NCBI RefSeq assembly: GCF_954871325.1
Contig: NC_088775.1
Span: 26,389,561-26,453,560 of the forward strand
Direction: 5' to 3'
Length of the DNA stretch: 64,000 bases
From: Gordionus sp. m RMFG-2023
Taxonomy: Eukaryota > Nematomorpha > Gordioida > Chordodea > Parachordodidae
Position numbers and translations under genes: made by a program. This document shows, piece by piece, positions 1-10,800 of this stretch. The notes beneath the pieces were generated by a model, which ran no database searches, was not told where the DNA came from, and saw only the letters and a list, made by a program, of their open reading frames with translations. Every line of letters starts with the position of its first letter. Within the stretch, counting starts at the first letter, position 1.

Positions 1-540
1 GACTTCCATTTTTTCTTTCATTGGAATAAATGCATTATATTTTTGTGTCAGGAATTTGTTTGGCCGTTAAAAATCTATTTTCGAGATTGGTTTCCATTCT
101 TAAATATTCAATGTTGCTGACAAATATATAATTAATCACCGGGATATTAGTTCCCGCATAATTATATAAATCCATACATCTTAATAATTCATAAACTATC
201 GCAAGGAGTTGCCACGTGCAGTTGCAAAAAATGCCATTCTGCCTTGATGAAAATTATTGTAATGGTTGTAGAGGTTTATAAAAAATTTTGTTTTATTCGA
301 CCTCTATGTGGGGTGAAGAGACTATTGAACTCACTTTTTATTGTCATAGTTGCTACGTTATTACTTTTTAAAAAAATCTTATTATTTATTCCCCTTATAA
401 TGCTTCCAAATTAAGGCACTTTGCGTTATATTTAAAATAATACAATACAATTTGGTAAATGTTATCTTTCGTTTTTTTAATTTTTTAGGATTTTAGTTTT
501 AATGCTATTATTCACATAATATTGCCTACTTATATTAAAA
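1..540. other. AT-rich, nothing recognised
   Basis: Low-complexity AT-rich DNA with no coherent reading frame, RNA gene or repeat end that I can identify on either strand. Confidence 0.6.
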
Positions 541-976
541 ATGTGATTACACTTGGTCCAGTATTTGTACTAATCTAGGATTTTGTACATATTAGGAATT
601 ATAATGGCTATCTATAAAAGAAAATTTGAAAAAAGAGCAATTTTTATTTTATAGCCATTTCCGGTTTTCAATTTCAGGTTTTTGGTAATAGACTTATTTT
701 TAATAAAATAAATTTTATATCATATTAAAGGACTATTCTAGAGTATTTAATAAAATTTAAATTATGATGTTACCTTAATTACTTTTTGAGATATTTTAAA
801 TTAGATATAGCGTATTTTGGAATTTTAGCGTTTCTAAAGATAGACGACATCTCAATAAGTAAACCAATTAGAAAAGTAAAATTTTACATTTTTATTAGTC
901 ATGTATATGCAAATTTTTAAAAAATTATCGAAGGGGGTAGGGGTGAGAATCGACTTTGTTGGTTGATTAATTAGGA
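541..976 (+). repeat. lone terminal arm of long-TIR transposon family
   Basis: This stretch is a diverged copy, in the same orientation, of the right inverted-repeat arm of the element at 29365-31697. Shared landmarks occur in the same order: CTAGGATTTTGTAC near 573, TAGCCATTTCCGGTTTT near 651, a run of similar AT-rich sequence, and GAAGGGGGTAGGG then TTGGTTGATT near 930-970. The matching points in the other copy lie at 31310-31690. No second arm or transposase is seen nearby, so it is a solo end left by deletion or a member of a non-autonomous subfamily. Divergence is clearly visible, so the copy is old. Confidence 0.65.
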
Positions 977-1888
977 ATACATTTGGCGGTCTCTATTCAA
1001 ATGAAAAAAACAAAATACTAATTCACTCGGTACTGCATTTGGCAGTATCTATCATAAAACACTAAAACTGTCGATCGAAAAATAAACAAGTTAATTTTAC
1101 AAAAATAAGAGTTATCAAGCACTATTTTTTTATCTAAAAATTTTACTGGTAAAAAATGGGATTTTAAAAATTTTTTAATTAGCTCAAAATTTTTGCTACA
1201 ATTTAAATATAAATAGGAATCTTTGGACTATTAAACTTTTTAATTTATTATTGATAAAAATATATATACTATTTATTTATGTTAAAATAATTTTATACGA
1301 AGAATATTTTTAATTTTATTTGATTATAATAACTTGTATTTCTATTAATGGATCATATTTTAAAATAATTATATTAGATCTCTTTAAAAAAATGTTTTAT
1401 AAAAACCATGACAAAAAAATTAATGACTGAGATATAGCAGTTTAAAATATGGGAGTATATTTACCGAATATTATCATTTACGTTTTTAAAACGAAAGGTT
1501 TCAAGAGTTTATTAGTAACTACTGCAGAAAATTAAAAAATTTTATAGGAGGAAAAAATAAATATTCAAAGATTCAAATGTGATCCTTCAATAAAAAAAGT
1601 CCTCCCTCCTACACTACAATACATCCCTTACTAGGGGACATTTTATAATTCATATTCTCATAACTTCTATAGGGATTAATATGGAAAATGCGTTTTACAT
1701 TTTAAACGTAAATGTACAGTATTTGGAATATCGACAAAATCTTCTCCCAGTCCCATCCATATTATCTAGTAAATTTAAATAAAGAAGGGAAATAAAATGA
1801 GATATAAACCATTTTTTATAGGCCGTAAAAATTCGTTAAAATTTATTATATTTAATGTCCAGAAAGACAGAAAATATAATATTCATTA
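977..1888. other. AT-rich, nothing recognised
   Basis: No gene or element end found between the lone arm and the LINE target-site duplication. Confidence 0.5.
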
Positions 1889-1910
1889 TAATATGTATCT
1901 GCATCACCGG

Positions 1911-1978
1911 GGTGGCCTAAAGGGTTAGATATATGCTAACAGAAAGACGCAGAGGACACAGGTTCAATCCTGGCAAGG
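1911..1978 (+). promoter_or_regulatory. tRNA-like pol III box A/box B at LINE 5' end
   Basis: TGGCCTAAAGGGTTAG (1913-1928) resembles a box A, and GGTTCAATCC (1961-1970) is a good box B with about 35 bases between them, as in a tRNA gene. No cloverleaf with paired acceptor stem closes around it, so it is not an intact tRNA. Its place 7 bases inside the LINE boundary suggests an internal promoter, or a SINE head shared with the LINE. Confidence 0.55.
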
Positions 1979-2100
1979 AGCATAAAAACTTTCAGGTCTT
2001 CGATGACTGATGTGTAAAGACATATGGTAAGATGAATTTCGGAGCTTAGAGATGGCACCCCGGTCACCGACAGGCCTTAACACACGGGTGCCAAGGATAC

Positions 2101-2905
2101 TTGTCCAATAAACAAAATGAAAATATGAAAGCTAGGGCTTTCCCTCCAAACGACGCGCTGGGTGTAGACCTCCATCCTGCGAAAAGTAAAATAAATGTCA
2201 AAGCAAAGAAGACAAGATTAGCAAGTTTGAATATTGGGGCACTTAAAGGTAAGACAAGAGAATTGGCATCAATGTTGAACAAGAGAAAAGTTGATATAGC
2301 GTGCATACAAGAGACGAAAGGAAATGTCAGAAGACTTTAGTGATTGAAGATGGGTATAAATTGTACTATAATGGAATTGTTAGAAATAGGAACGGTGTTG
2401 GCATCATCCTCAGTCAAGATCTAACCTCCTCAGTAGTAGAAGTCAACGATCTCTGATAATGAAGATAAAACTCTGCATTGGTCAATTAATACTACACATC
2501 CTTTCAGTATATGCTCCTCAAACTGGTTGCAAGGAAGAAGAGATGCCTTTATGCTATCCTTGATTAAGCTGTAATGGAAATCCCTAAGGATGACCTAGTC
2601 ATAATAGGTGGTGACATAAATTGTGGGAAAAACAAGAGATAGCTACAAAAGGTATCATGGTGGTTTTGGATACGGAGAAAGGAATGATGAAGGTGTGCAT
2701 GTACTGAAATTTGCGCAAGCCTTCGACCTTACTTTAACCAACACCTAATATAAAAAAAAAGACAGTCATTTAATAACATATGAAAGTGTTACAAGGAAAA
2801 CACAGATAGATTACATGCTAATCTCTCGCAGAAGATTAAAAGATGTAATAGACTGCAAAGTCATCCCAGGAGAAGATATGGCCGCGCAACACAAGCTACT
2901 GTCAT
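2101..2905 (+). pseudogene. LINE endonuclease domain (APE type), decayed
   Basis: Translation gives TRLASLNIGALKGK then VDIACIQETKG (the conserved Glu of APE-type endonucleases), GYKLYYNG and NGVGIILSQDL, SVYAPQTGC, a GGDINCG block, THLITYES-like and TQIDYMLI, and finally AAQHKLL in place of the usual SDH-H motif. These occur in the order expected for an RTE endonuclease. The first 60 codons or so are open as one frame up to 2338; after that the motifs alternate between frames with several stops, so it cannot make protein. Closest known family: RTE-BovB-like / craniofacial development protein 2-like endonucleases of invertebrates. Confidence 0.8.
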
Positions 2906-3539
2906 GGATTTACACATCACAAATAAATCCAATCATAACAAGATAAAACTGGAACCATGCATTAAATGGGGTAAAATAAAAACAATGACAGATGCCTTTG
3001 CAATCAATGCAAACATTAAGACAATAGATTCCTCACAATTCAGTGAAAAAATGTGGACAAACCTTTCATCTAGATTAATAGACACTACCAAATCAACACT
3101 AGGCTTGACAAGGGGAGGTAACAAATCATACAAAGAACTATGGTGGTGGAATGAAGAGGTACAAACCACTATACAGGAGAAAAAGGCCCTTTATAAAATA
3201 TGGTACAAATCCAAAACCCCAGATGACAAGACAAGATACAAAAAATCCAAGAGAATAGCTACAAACTCGGTGGCTAGGGCCAAATCTATGGCATACGATG
3301 ACATGCATGAAGAACTACATACCAAAAAAGGGCAAAATAAATTAAACAGATTAGCCAAACAGCGAGAAAAGAATTCTATGGATATAAACGGAGCTCCGAA
3401 AGTAATCAAAAATAAAGATGGGAAATTGATAATAAAAGAAAAAGAAATAATGAATAGATGGAAAGAATATTTTCAGGAGCTTCTCAACTTTAATCCCCAT
3501 ATACTACATGTAGACGAACACTCCCCATGTCAAGGATGA
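2904..3539 (+). pseudogene. LINE region between endonuclease and RT
   Basis: An open frame of 211 codons contains LWWWNEEVQTTIQEKKALYK, NSVARAKSMAYDD, LHTKKGQNKLNRLAKQRE and IMNRWKEYFQELLN, which is the typical RTE linker ahead of the RT fingers. Normal copies go on directly into the RT; here the frame ends soon after RWKEYFQELLNFN, where the internal deletion begins. It is the best preserved part of the element. Confidence 0.8.
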
Positions 3540-3544
3540 AATGA

Positions 3545-4190
3545 AAGAAAGATTATATCCTAGAAAAGCAAGGACTAAAAGTAAATAGAGAAAAGACGGA
3601 GTATATGGTGATAGGAGGAGATGAAATAGAGAGCATTGATATAAATGAATGGATATCGGCAATTGAAAGCTGCAAATATTTGAGCACCACTACAAACAAA
3701 CGGCACAATAGAGAAAGAGATAAAGAGTAAAATTAATCAATGGTGGTTAAATTGGAGATCTTTATCTGGAGTGCTCTTTGACAAAAGAATCCCACACAAA
3801 TTGAAGGGAAAAATTTACAGTATAGTTCGGAAACATGGCCAACTAAATAATCAGACGAGAGAAGTCTACATGGAGATGAGAATGCTGAGGATGATTGCTG
3901 GGGTAACAAGAAATGATAGGGTGCGAAGTACAAGAATACTAAGTAGTTTAAAGGTTATGTCTATTAAGACTAAGTTAATGGTAAACAGACTTAGGTGGTA
4001 TGGGCACACAATGAGAAGGCCTATGAACTACATAGGAAATTAGGTTGGGAGTTTGGAAGTGATGGGCAAACGTAAAAGAGGAAGGCCAAAACTTCAATGG
4101 GCCCATAAAGTTAGAGCCAATATAAATAAGTATAAATTAGACAAAAGAGATTGTATGATAACATAAAGTGGAGAGAGATGTTGAAGGAGT
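3545..4190 (+). pseudogene. LINE RT thumb and C-terminal region
   Basis: Reads LEKQGLKVNREKTEYMVIGG, then SCKYLSTTTN, IKSKINQWWLNWRSLSGVLFDK, and in another frame MEMRMLRMIAGVTRNDRVRS, VNRLRWYGHTMRRP and RKRGRPKLQW. This is the thumb and the 3' tail (LRWYGHVMR, KRRRGRP) typical of RTE elements. The palm with the catalytic Asp pair is absent and at least two frame changes separate the pieces. Confidence 0.8.
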
Positions 4191-4242
4191 ACCACCAGAA
4201 AAGGTAAAAGCTAAGGAAAAAAAATAATAATATGTGTCTGCA

Positions 4243-5004
4243 AAGGTGCTGTTACAAGCAAATATGAGAATTATTTACTATTAATCTTAAGCTATAAATA
4301 TTTATTTTATTTAATTTATTATTGATTAGTTAAAAAATATTGAAAATAAAAATCACTTATGACTAATTTTTAAAAAAGATAATATAATTCTAAATATTTA
4401 CAAAAAATTTATTGGTCCCTCACAAAATATCTTATATATTAAAAATTATCGATCTAAAATTAATAGATTTTTGATTATACAATATGAATTTAATAAATCT
4501 ATTTTTGAAGATCTTAAGATCATGATAATTATTTTCGAGTAATAAAAATTTAACACGCTTGGAACCTATAGACCCCACGCGACTACTAAACGGTTAATAA
4601 ATAATTTTGTTAAAAATATAAGGTATTTTTATTATATTATTCATTAACACAAGATACTAATGAAATAAATATAGACGTTTCTTAATATTTTATTAATTAA
4701 GTTTTATAAAATTCTGACATTCGAAAGTTTCCAAATTCTTTATTATATTATAAATCATTCATCATTTTTAGATTTCCATGATATTAGAATTTGATTAATT
4801 TTATTTTTCTTACTGTATATTTATGTCAAGTTATTAGGCGATTAACTGAAATTTTAGTCAAATCGTATATTGCCAGCACATAAACTTCATGATAGATATT
4901 CTACATACACATCACATTTTTGACAAAATCAGATCATTAAAATGCGTTTTAAAAAAATGATTGTGCTATTTGCCAACAGAAAATTTATCTAAGCGCATTT
5001 TTAA
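4243..5004. other. AT-rich, nothing recognised
   Basis: No gene or element boundary seen between the RTE element and the next LINE fragment. Confidence 0.5.
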
Positions 5005-5637
5005 AATCTTATAATTCATCCCAGTATTTTAAATAACCAGTTAATAGATAACGACGCTTTTCGTTATGCAATCAATTTACGCTTGGGCGTACCTTTTCTA
5101 AACCATTATATTTTCATTAAATGCAATCAATCGGCAGACGCGTATGGTAGACACGCTCTCCACCGTAAATTTATATCAAAAATCAGCCGACATGATAAAA
5201 TTAATGCGATAATAGCTTCTTTTTTAAATAAAGCCAATTTTCCCTGTATTTTAGAACTTACATCCTTTTTAGATAAAAAACGCCCTGACGGCAAAACCGT
5301 CGTACCTTTTTTCATGGGAAAGCCTTTAATGTGGGATTTTACCTGCATTGATCCCATGGCCCCATCTAATAATTCCCATGATCCCCTGAACAGAGCCGAA
5401 TCTCTAAAATATATAAAATACTCACACCTAATGTGTGATAACCATTTTGTTCCTATAGCAGCCACATCAACCTGCTCTTTTGGACAAGCGGCTTTAGATC
5501 TATTCAAAACAATATCCAAATCAATAAAAAAATCATACCTTTCTCCATTTTACAAAATCAAGCAGAAAATCGCCGTATCTATAATTAGATCTAATTATCA
5601 AATATTTAAAACATCATGGCCCGAACTCGCCATTTGA
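5005..5637 (+). pseudogene. 3' domain of a second LINE-type retroelement
   Basis: About 210 codons are open from 5005 to the TGA at 5635. Conserved landmarks: NDAFRYAINLRLGVPF, then C-x9-AYGRHALH (usually C-x-C-G...D-x-x-G-x-H-A-L-x-C), ISRHDKINAII, PCILELTSFLD, KRPDGKTVVPF, GKPLMWDFTCIDPMAPS, HFVPIAATSTCSFG and KIKQKIAVSIIRSN. This block normally follows the RT in a family of invertebrate retroelements and ends with an LAQRISLAIQRGNA-like tail, matched here. The start of the gene is missing. The visible open frame has no in-frame ATG near its beginning, so this is a 5'-truncated copy rather than a host gene. A worn second copy lies at 37190-37622 on the other strand. Confidence 0.7.
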
Positions 5638-6029
5638 TATTTTTATTTTTTTTTAAATGTTTTTTTTTTAAAAAAATATACATTTGTATCAATCTTTTTT
5701 TGTTTTTTAACTTAAAAGGATATATGACATATTTTATTATATTCTCTATATTATAAAGTTAATTTTTAACTAATAATATTTTATAAAAAAATTAACTAAT
5801 TTTTAGGGAAAAAATATGCTTGAATTAGATCATTAAACCAAGAAGTGAACAAACACCATATTATACATCTAAATGTAAGCTTTTCAAACTTGCTTTATTT
5901 AAAAAAAGCTTTATAGATATTATTTAAAACTTAGATTATCATCGAAAACTCATGACCCAGCCATGAGTTTATAATATGAAATTTCGATTCCGAATTCTCA
6001 CAAATCTATTTTGCATCAAAACTTTTTGG
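5638..6029. other. AT-rich, nothing recognised
   Basis: Poly-T/A runs and no coherent frame. Confidence 0.5.
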
Positions 6030-6037
6030 TCTAGATT

Positions 6038-6226
6038 AAAGGTCAGCAAAGTAACGCCCATCAGCTTTTATTTTAAAAAATTTAACTCGCTCGCCTCCGC
6101 CCACTCACATTTTTTTAAATTTACCCGTCCGCTGACGCTCCCAATCTTTAACATTTTTTAGAAAGCCAGACCATACCTGGCCGTAGAATAGGCGGGTAAA
6201 CTAAAAACACTTATTGCAGACCTCTA
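6038..6226. mobile_element. short GC-rich non-autonomous hAT-like element
   Basis: A 9-bp direct repeat GTCTAGATT at 6029-6037 and 6227-6235 brackets a 189-bp insert. Its ends form a short inverted repeat (AAAGGTCAGCAAAG on the left; CTTATTGCAGACCTC, the complement of GAGGTCTGCAATAAG, on the right). The interior is unusually GC-rich with CGCCTCCGCCCACTC and GGCGGGTAAA. The right end matches the right end of the element finishing near 45525 (CTGCAGACCTCTAGTC). No coding capacity. Confidence 0.6.
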
Positions 6227-6364
6227 GTCTAGATTCCGATCTCTAATTTAAAATGGGGAGAATCGAGCAAATTCATAATTATTTAAATGTTAATCAATCT
6301 AAGTATTATTTTTTTAAACTAAGGATTGAATAACTCCTACTAGGATCGAAAATTCTGCCGTGTT

Positions 6365-6552
6365 TATAGTTGGGTAATGGCTAAAATCAACGAATTTGGT
6401 TAAATCTAGAGGTACGTGCCGAAGAATTTTCTAAGCATTGAGACCCGATTAATTTTTTTTAATCCTTTATTCATAGTTGAGATGTATTCACAAATAAAAT
6501 CAAACACAGTTTAGGATAAGCTGGTTAAAAATAGAGCAATTATCCAACTGTA
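6365..6552. mobile_element. MITE related to the one at 52516-52721
   Basis: The left end TATAGTTGGGTAATGGC and the right end GCAATTATCCAACTGTA are inverted copies, and both match the ends of the element at 52516-52721. Length is about 188 bp against 206 bp. No flanking duplication remains, so this is the older copy. Confidence 0.5.
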
Positions 6553-8084
6553 GTAGTGCATTGTGACACAAGAAAAATATTTCTTGCAATTATGAATGTA
6601 TTATGGTTCAAATAACGAAAAAGTCATAAAATTCACAAAAAATTTATTTATAAAAAAATCTTAAGTAAAAATTTAATTTCATTCAAACCTCCTTGACTAA
6701 AACTGCTTATTAAGATTTTTATCAAAATAATTGATTTATGATTTTTTTTACTTCCTTTATAACATGTCATTTTTTAAGCGCTAGACGGTTAACTAGTATA
6801 AAAACGGATCAAATTTAGCAGCCCTAAATAGCTTTCTGGGCCTGTAACCCTTTTATTTAACGGTTCACACCTCGTTGATCTCTAATGACTATATTTAGGT
6901 TTGCTCCATTTTAGCTGGCTCAAATAACGGCGAAACCTAGTTGTTAATCGAAAACTATCACCTCGGATTTTTAATTTTTGAAAATATACACTCAACTCGT
7001 AAAAAAGCATAATAGCTAGCGCTTCAATGTTTTCTGAATTTAGTACCTGCCTTGAACTCGAGCCGTATTTGCCAACTTTTTTTACCCATTGACTAACTAT
7101 ACAAACTTAACTTACGTTAAAAGTATATTTTAAAAAAAGTAGATTTCTAAATATATTTTTATCGAAAAAAATAAACTTTTAACCAATGGGTTTAATAAAA
7201 ATTTGCATAAATTAAATTAAAAAAATTCAATTATTTATCCAGGAATTCTATTTTTAAGAGAATTATATTACTAATTATATTTCTGTCGAGCAAAATATTT
7301 TAATTTATATGTTAATTATTATTAAATTTTAAGTTTTATTCTTTTTAATTATATCTTGAAAACTAAAAAAAATAGAGATTAATATCTAAGAGTAAAACTT
7401 TAAAAAGCATTGTTATATTTTTTAAATAATTAATTTCTTATTTTAGATTTTTTTTTAAAAATTAGTGAAACGAAATGAAAATCTTCATGTTATTGAAATT
7501 CTTTTTCTAAGGTAAATATAACTTTTCTGTCAGGGTTCTCTAACGGGGGGGGGGGGCTAGGGCATAATTGCGTTATTCACTTTTTAGGGTTTTTTGGTGA
7601 GCATATAGATTCATTGTCAGTATCCATTTTATATTTAGTTAAGAGGCCTGAAAGTCATCGGCTTAAAGAGATTTGGAAGACTCTGGTTATTGAATCGTCA
7701 GAAACGGTTTACGGTTCCAACAATAAAAAGTTGGGTTGAGTCCTAGTTTTCAACCCCATTTCAAAAATATTTTTCAAGGGCTGGGTTTTGGGCCTGATTG
7801 GAGGGTCTCTATAGCAAAAAATAATTATATTGACACCAACTAACCCTTTTGTTAAATTAAAACGAATAGATCAATACCATGCATATTCATCCCTCCTGCA
7901 TAGGGGAAGATAAATTTTTATGCAATTCTGGCGTGATAATTAATGAATTAGTAAAATAATGTGTAATATACATTAATAATATACTAGAGTAATTATTAAG
8001 TGAAAAAAATTCACAATTAGATAAGAGCAAACTATAGTGGCCTCTAATTGATTAAAAAAAAATTTCGGGTGATCTCATCCGTCA
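6553..8084. other. mostly AT-rich; scattered worn repeat DNA
   Basis: No gene seen. 6780-7090 is less AT-rich and carries worn repeat-like sequence (for example GTTAACTAG and ACCCATTGACTAACTATA) that may be an old copy of the TATAGTTGGGTAA family, but I could not place both ends. 7700-7810 holds GGGTTGAG/GGGCTGGGTTTTGGGCC, probably another worn GC-rich element. Confidence 0.35.
7545..7556 (+). repeat. G12 homopolymer
   Basis: Twelve consecutive G in otherwise AT-rich DNA. Confidence 0.95.
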
Positions 8085-8092
8085 ATGTATTC

Positions 8093-8512
8093 CAGTGGCG
8101 TAGCTACGGAGGTGGTTTTCGGGTTTGGACCCCTCCCAGAACAAAAATTTATTTTTAGATTATACGTTCAAAAGACTTATAAGTGGTGACTTTATATCAA
8201 ATAAATACCAATAATATTTATATTTTTCTGGTTTTGATGTTTGTGGAAGGATATTATATTACTATTGAAATTTTTTGGATAGTATTATTATAAAGTCATT
8301 GAGAATAATCTACTAAATTATAAAACAAATTATTAATGCATTTAAAAAATATATTTATTACATATTATCAAAGATATGGTTATGATTTGTAAGATAAACC
8401 CGGCCGAAGGCGCAAAAGGGCCGAAGGCCCGTTTAAGGGGTCTGGGGGCGATGCCTCCCAGGCTTTTATATGTATGGACCCCCTCTAAGGAAAATTCCTA
8501 GCTACGCCACTG
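8093..8512. mobile_element. hAT-type MITE, TIR CAGTGGCGTAGCTA, perfect 8-bp TSD
   Basis: Starts CAGTGGCGTAGCTACGG and ends CCTAGCTACGCCACTG. A perfect 8-bp duplication ATGTATTC lies on both sides (8085-8092 and 8513-8520). The 420-bp body is AT-rich in the middle, with GC-rich subterminal blocks of small hairpins such as GGCCGAAGG...GGGCCGAAGGCCC and GGGGGCGATGCCTCCC near 8400-8462. An 8-bp duplication plus CAG...CTG ends is the hAT signature. It has no reading frame, so it must have been moved by a transposase from elsewhere. Confidence 0.9.
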
Positions 8513-10012
8513 ATGTATTCTGTTATCTATGAATGTAGTACACATATTGAAGGGAAAAATTATGAATTAACTAAAAATTGAACCAGCAAGATGTAGGGTC
8601 AATATAACTGAAAACTTAAAATTGAAATCGTACGGGTAGAATAAAATTTCAAAATCCCTAACCTAGAGTTTTTAAACTGGTTTCCAAAACCCAGTATCTA
8701 CAAGAGAGAGAAAAATTCAAGATGGCGTGATATTTACAGCCCTCCCCTCTCCACCGATATCTCCTTCAAAAATGTTTGGAGACTGACCCCTTTAATGTAA
8801 ACGCTATCGAAATCCAGGGTTAATATTATAATTTGATTTTAAATTCTGTATTAAATTTTTTTTTTCAACACACAATCCAAATTTATATAATGTATAAATA
8901 ATTTATAAATGTTTTGATATTTTATTTAAGAACTGGTAAACAGTTTAAATAGAAAAGATTTTAATTTAGGGTTAACATATTAAATAAAATTTTATATCAA
9001 CAAACATTTCATTTATGGAATATTAACAATTAATAATATATACCATTAACCTTATAGTTTGTTCTTCTGATATTTATATATAGGATTTGAATATCTCATC
9101 ATTCATCAACAAGCTCTTTGTTCTTAGGTAAATACATAATAAATTAGAAATTTATTTACATTTTTTGATTAAAAAAATATGTTTTTCATGTCCTAATGCA
9201 GCAAATAAAAAACTTTATAACCTTGGCAAATTCTTGTAAATATCTAATCTAATAAAAACGTCCCCACAAAATTAATTTAATATTTCATTATATACTATAA
9301 TATAAAAAACTTAGGTGCTCATGCCGTGCTCACGTTGCTCTTGATCGCATAGACTTCCAAGAGTTATGTCTGCATTTGGTATATTTAGCATTGGGTGATA
9401 AGTTTAAGCAGTAGCGAAAAACATTTAGCAAAGACTTGAGACATTTTGAAATATAGCATAAAGCTATTCTAACTGTAATACATTGTATATATATTTCAAG
9501 GCATTTTTTTTAATATACTCAAAATAGGGACCCGTAAGAAAGGTATTTTGTTCTTCCTCAATTCTAAATTTCGGAACGTTGTGGAGCGAGTTTTTGAAAA
9601 ATATTATTTTTCGTTTCTATTTTATCGAGAATTTTTTTTATCTATTGGTCTTTATAATTGATTAACACATCTAAATATTCATAAGACATTCTTTAAAGAT
9701 TATCATTTGCATTTTTATGGTGATATTAATACAAATTTGAAAACCTCTTTCAACACTAAATTAAGAACAATGCTGTTAACGCAACTTTTCCTTTAAATGT
9801 AAATATATTTAAAATTTAAATATTTTCTGGAGCTTGTTCTTTTATATCTTTGTTTTGTCTTTTCACAAATAAATATAAAAGTGTTTAACTAAATATAAAA
9901 ATGTGGTATCTGTATATGGATACTATTTTAGAAGTATCTATATATTTAATTTAGACACTTTTTAGATGCATAATTATTTTACGTTTTTTATATAAAAAAT
10001 AACCTTTATATA
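8513..10012. other. no gene recognised
   Basis: AT-rich; about 8640-8800 contains worn repeat-like sequence (CAAGATGGCGTGATATTTACAG, then CCCTCCCCTCTCC) without identifiable ends. The upstream exons of the receptor relic, if any, were not found. Confidence 0.45.
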
Positions 10013-10800
10013 ATGGCATTCAGGCAAAATACATACTTGTATATCAAGACTCTGGCCATATTCGATTTCTTATGCCTAAACTTTCTAGTACCAGTTATAT
10101 ATTTCGCATTTTGTCATATCTGCCGCAGATCATGCTTATTTTCGTTATATTCTATAATAATTGGATTCCCTTTAATAGATGTTTTTACGAATTAGTTATG
10201 TATTGAGGGCCTTTATATCCTTAGACCGCTTATTGGCATTAGAATTTTCTTTTACTTATAGAAAATTTACTATATAATCCGTTAATTATCAACAACACAT
10301 TGTCTAAAAATATAGATCTTGATGATAAATATGATAGCCTAAGGAAAACTTTAAATCCATGTGTTAAAAAGAAATATATAATTGAATATACTCATTCACC
10401 AAACCCTAAAGCTTTTTGGTTTATTACATATAGAAAATACTTACATTTTATAATGTTTTTTATTCCATTTTTGATAACATCTGTTGCTAACCTTTTTATA
10501 ATCAAGAAATTTTATAAAACTTTGCATAATAGAATCACTCTAAAACTAAATAACAAGGTTGTTATAAATAATCGGCTAAACATTCATTACAAACCACTTA
10601 ATTTTACCAGGAGCCATACATAGTAGAACCTATAAGCGGATAATATTACAGAAAATGTAAAGTTAAAAAATAGTTTGCCAGCTACAAGAGATTTTCAGTT
10701 TACAATTTTAATGTTAGCTATAAATGTGCTTTTATATTTAGCACTATTCCTATGACACTATATATGTTTTTATATCAACCATGGGTGGATTCTCAACTAA
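10013..10800 (+). pseudogene. relic of a rhodopsin-class GPCR (neuropeptide receptor-like)
   Basis: Pieces of a seven-helix receptor appear in order. 10013-10195 reads NTYLYIKTLAIFDFLCLNFLVPVIYF, matching TM2 (LAxxD motif), followed by a Cys-containing loop and the start of TM3. After a stop the same frame gives LCIEGLYILRPL, resembling the end of TM3 with the ERY/DRY region (IERYIxVxxPL) but lacking the Arg. 10300-10620 in another frame has NPCVKKKYI (extracellular loop 2 Cys), TYRKYLHFIMFFIPFLITSVANLFII (TM5 with Pro) and a basic loop. 10680-10770 has RDFQFTILMLAINVLLYLALF then PMTLYMFLYQPW across a frame change, resembling TM6. TM1, TM4 and TM7 are not recognisable. It looks like a decayed copy of an FMRFamide/peptide-type receptor. 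Short introns could explain some frame changes, but the stop inside TM3 argues for a pseudogene. Confidence 0.5.

Larger units (their letters stand above)
1904..4227 (+). mobile_element. RTE-clade LINE, internally deleted, with target-site duplication
   Basis: A non-LTR retrotransposon copy bounded by a 15-bp near-perfect direct repeat: TAATATGTATCTGCA at 1889-1903 and TAATATGTGTCTGCA at 4228-4242 (14/15). The 5' end carries a tRNA-like box A/box B segment and the block reading GATGGCACCCCGGTCACCGA, followed by endonuclease, linker and the C-terminal end of the reverse transcriptase. The RT core, including the YxDD palm motif, is missing: the translation jumps from the linker before the RT straight to the thumb region, so about 1 kb seems deleted. 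The 3' end is A-rich (AAAAAAATAA), as for this clade. Both ends are present, so the deletion happened in the copy or its parent rather than by the usual 5' truncation. Several stops and frameshifts make it non-functional. Confidence 0.85.

Noticed and set aside
2064-2306. 80-codon frame on the minus strand within the LINE
   Set aside because: It is the antisense shadow of the endonuclease coding region.
7545-7556. Poly-G as an element boundary
   Set aside because: No inverted partner or duplication in the neighbourhood.
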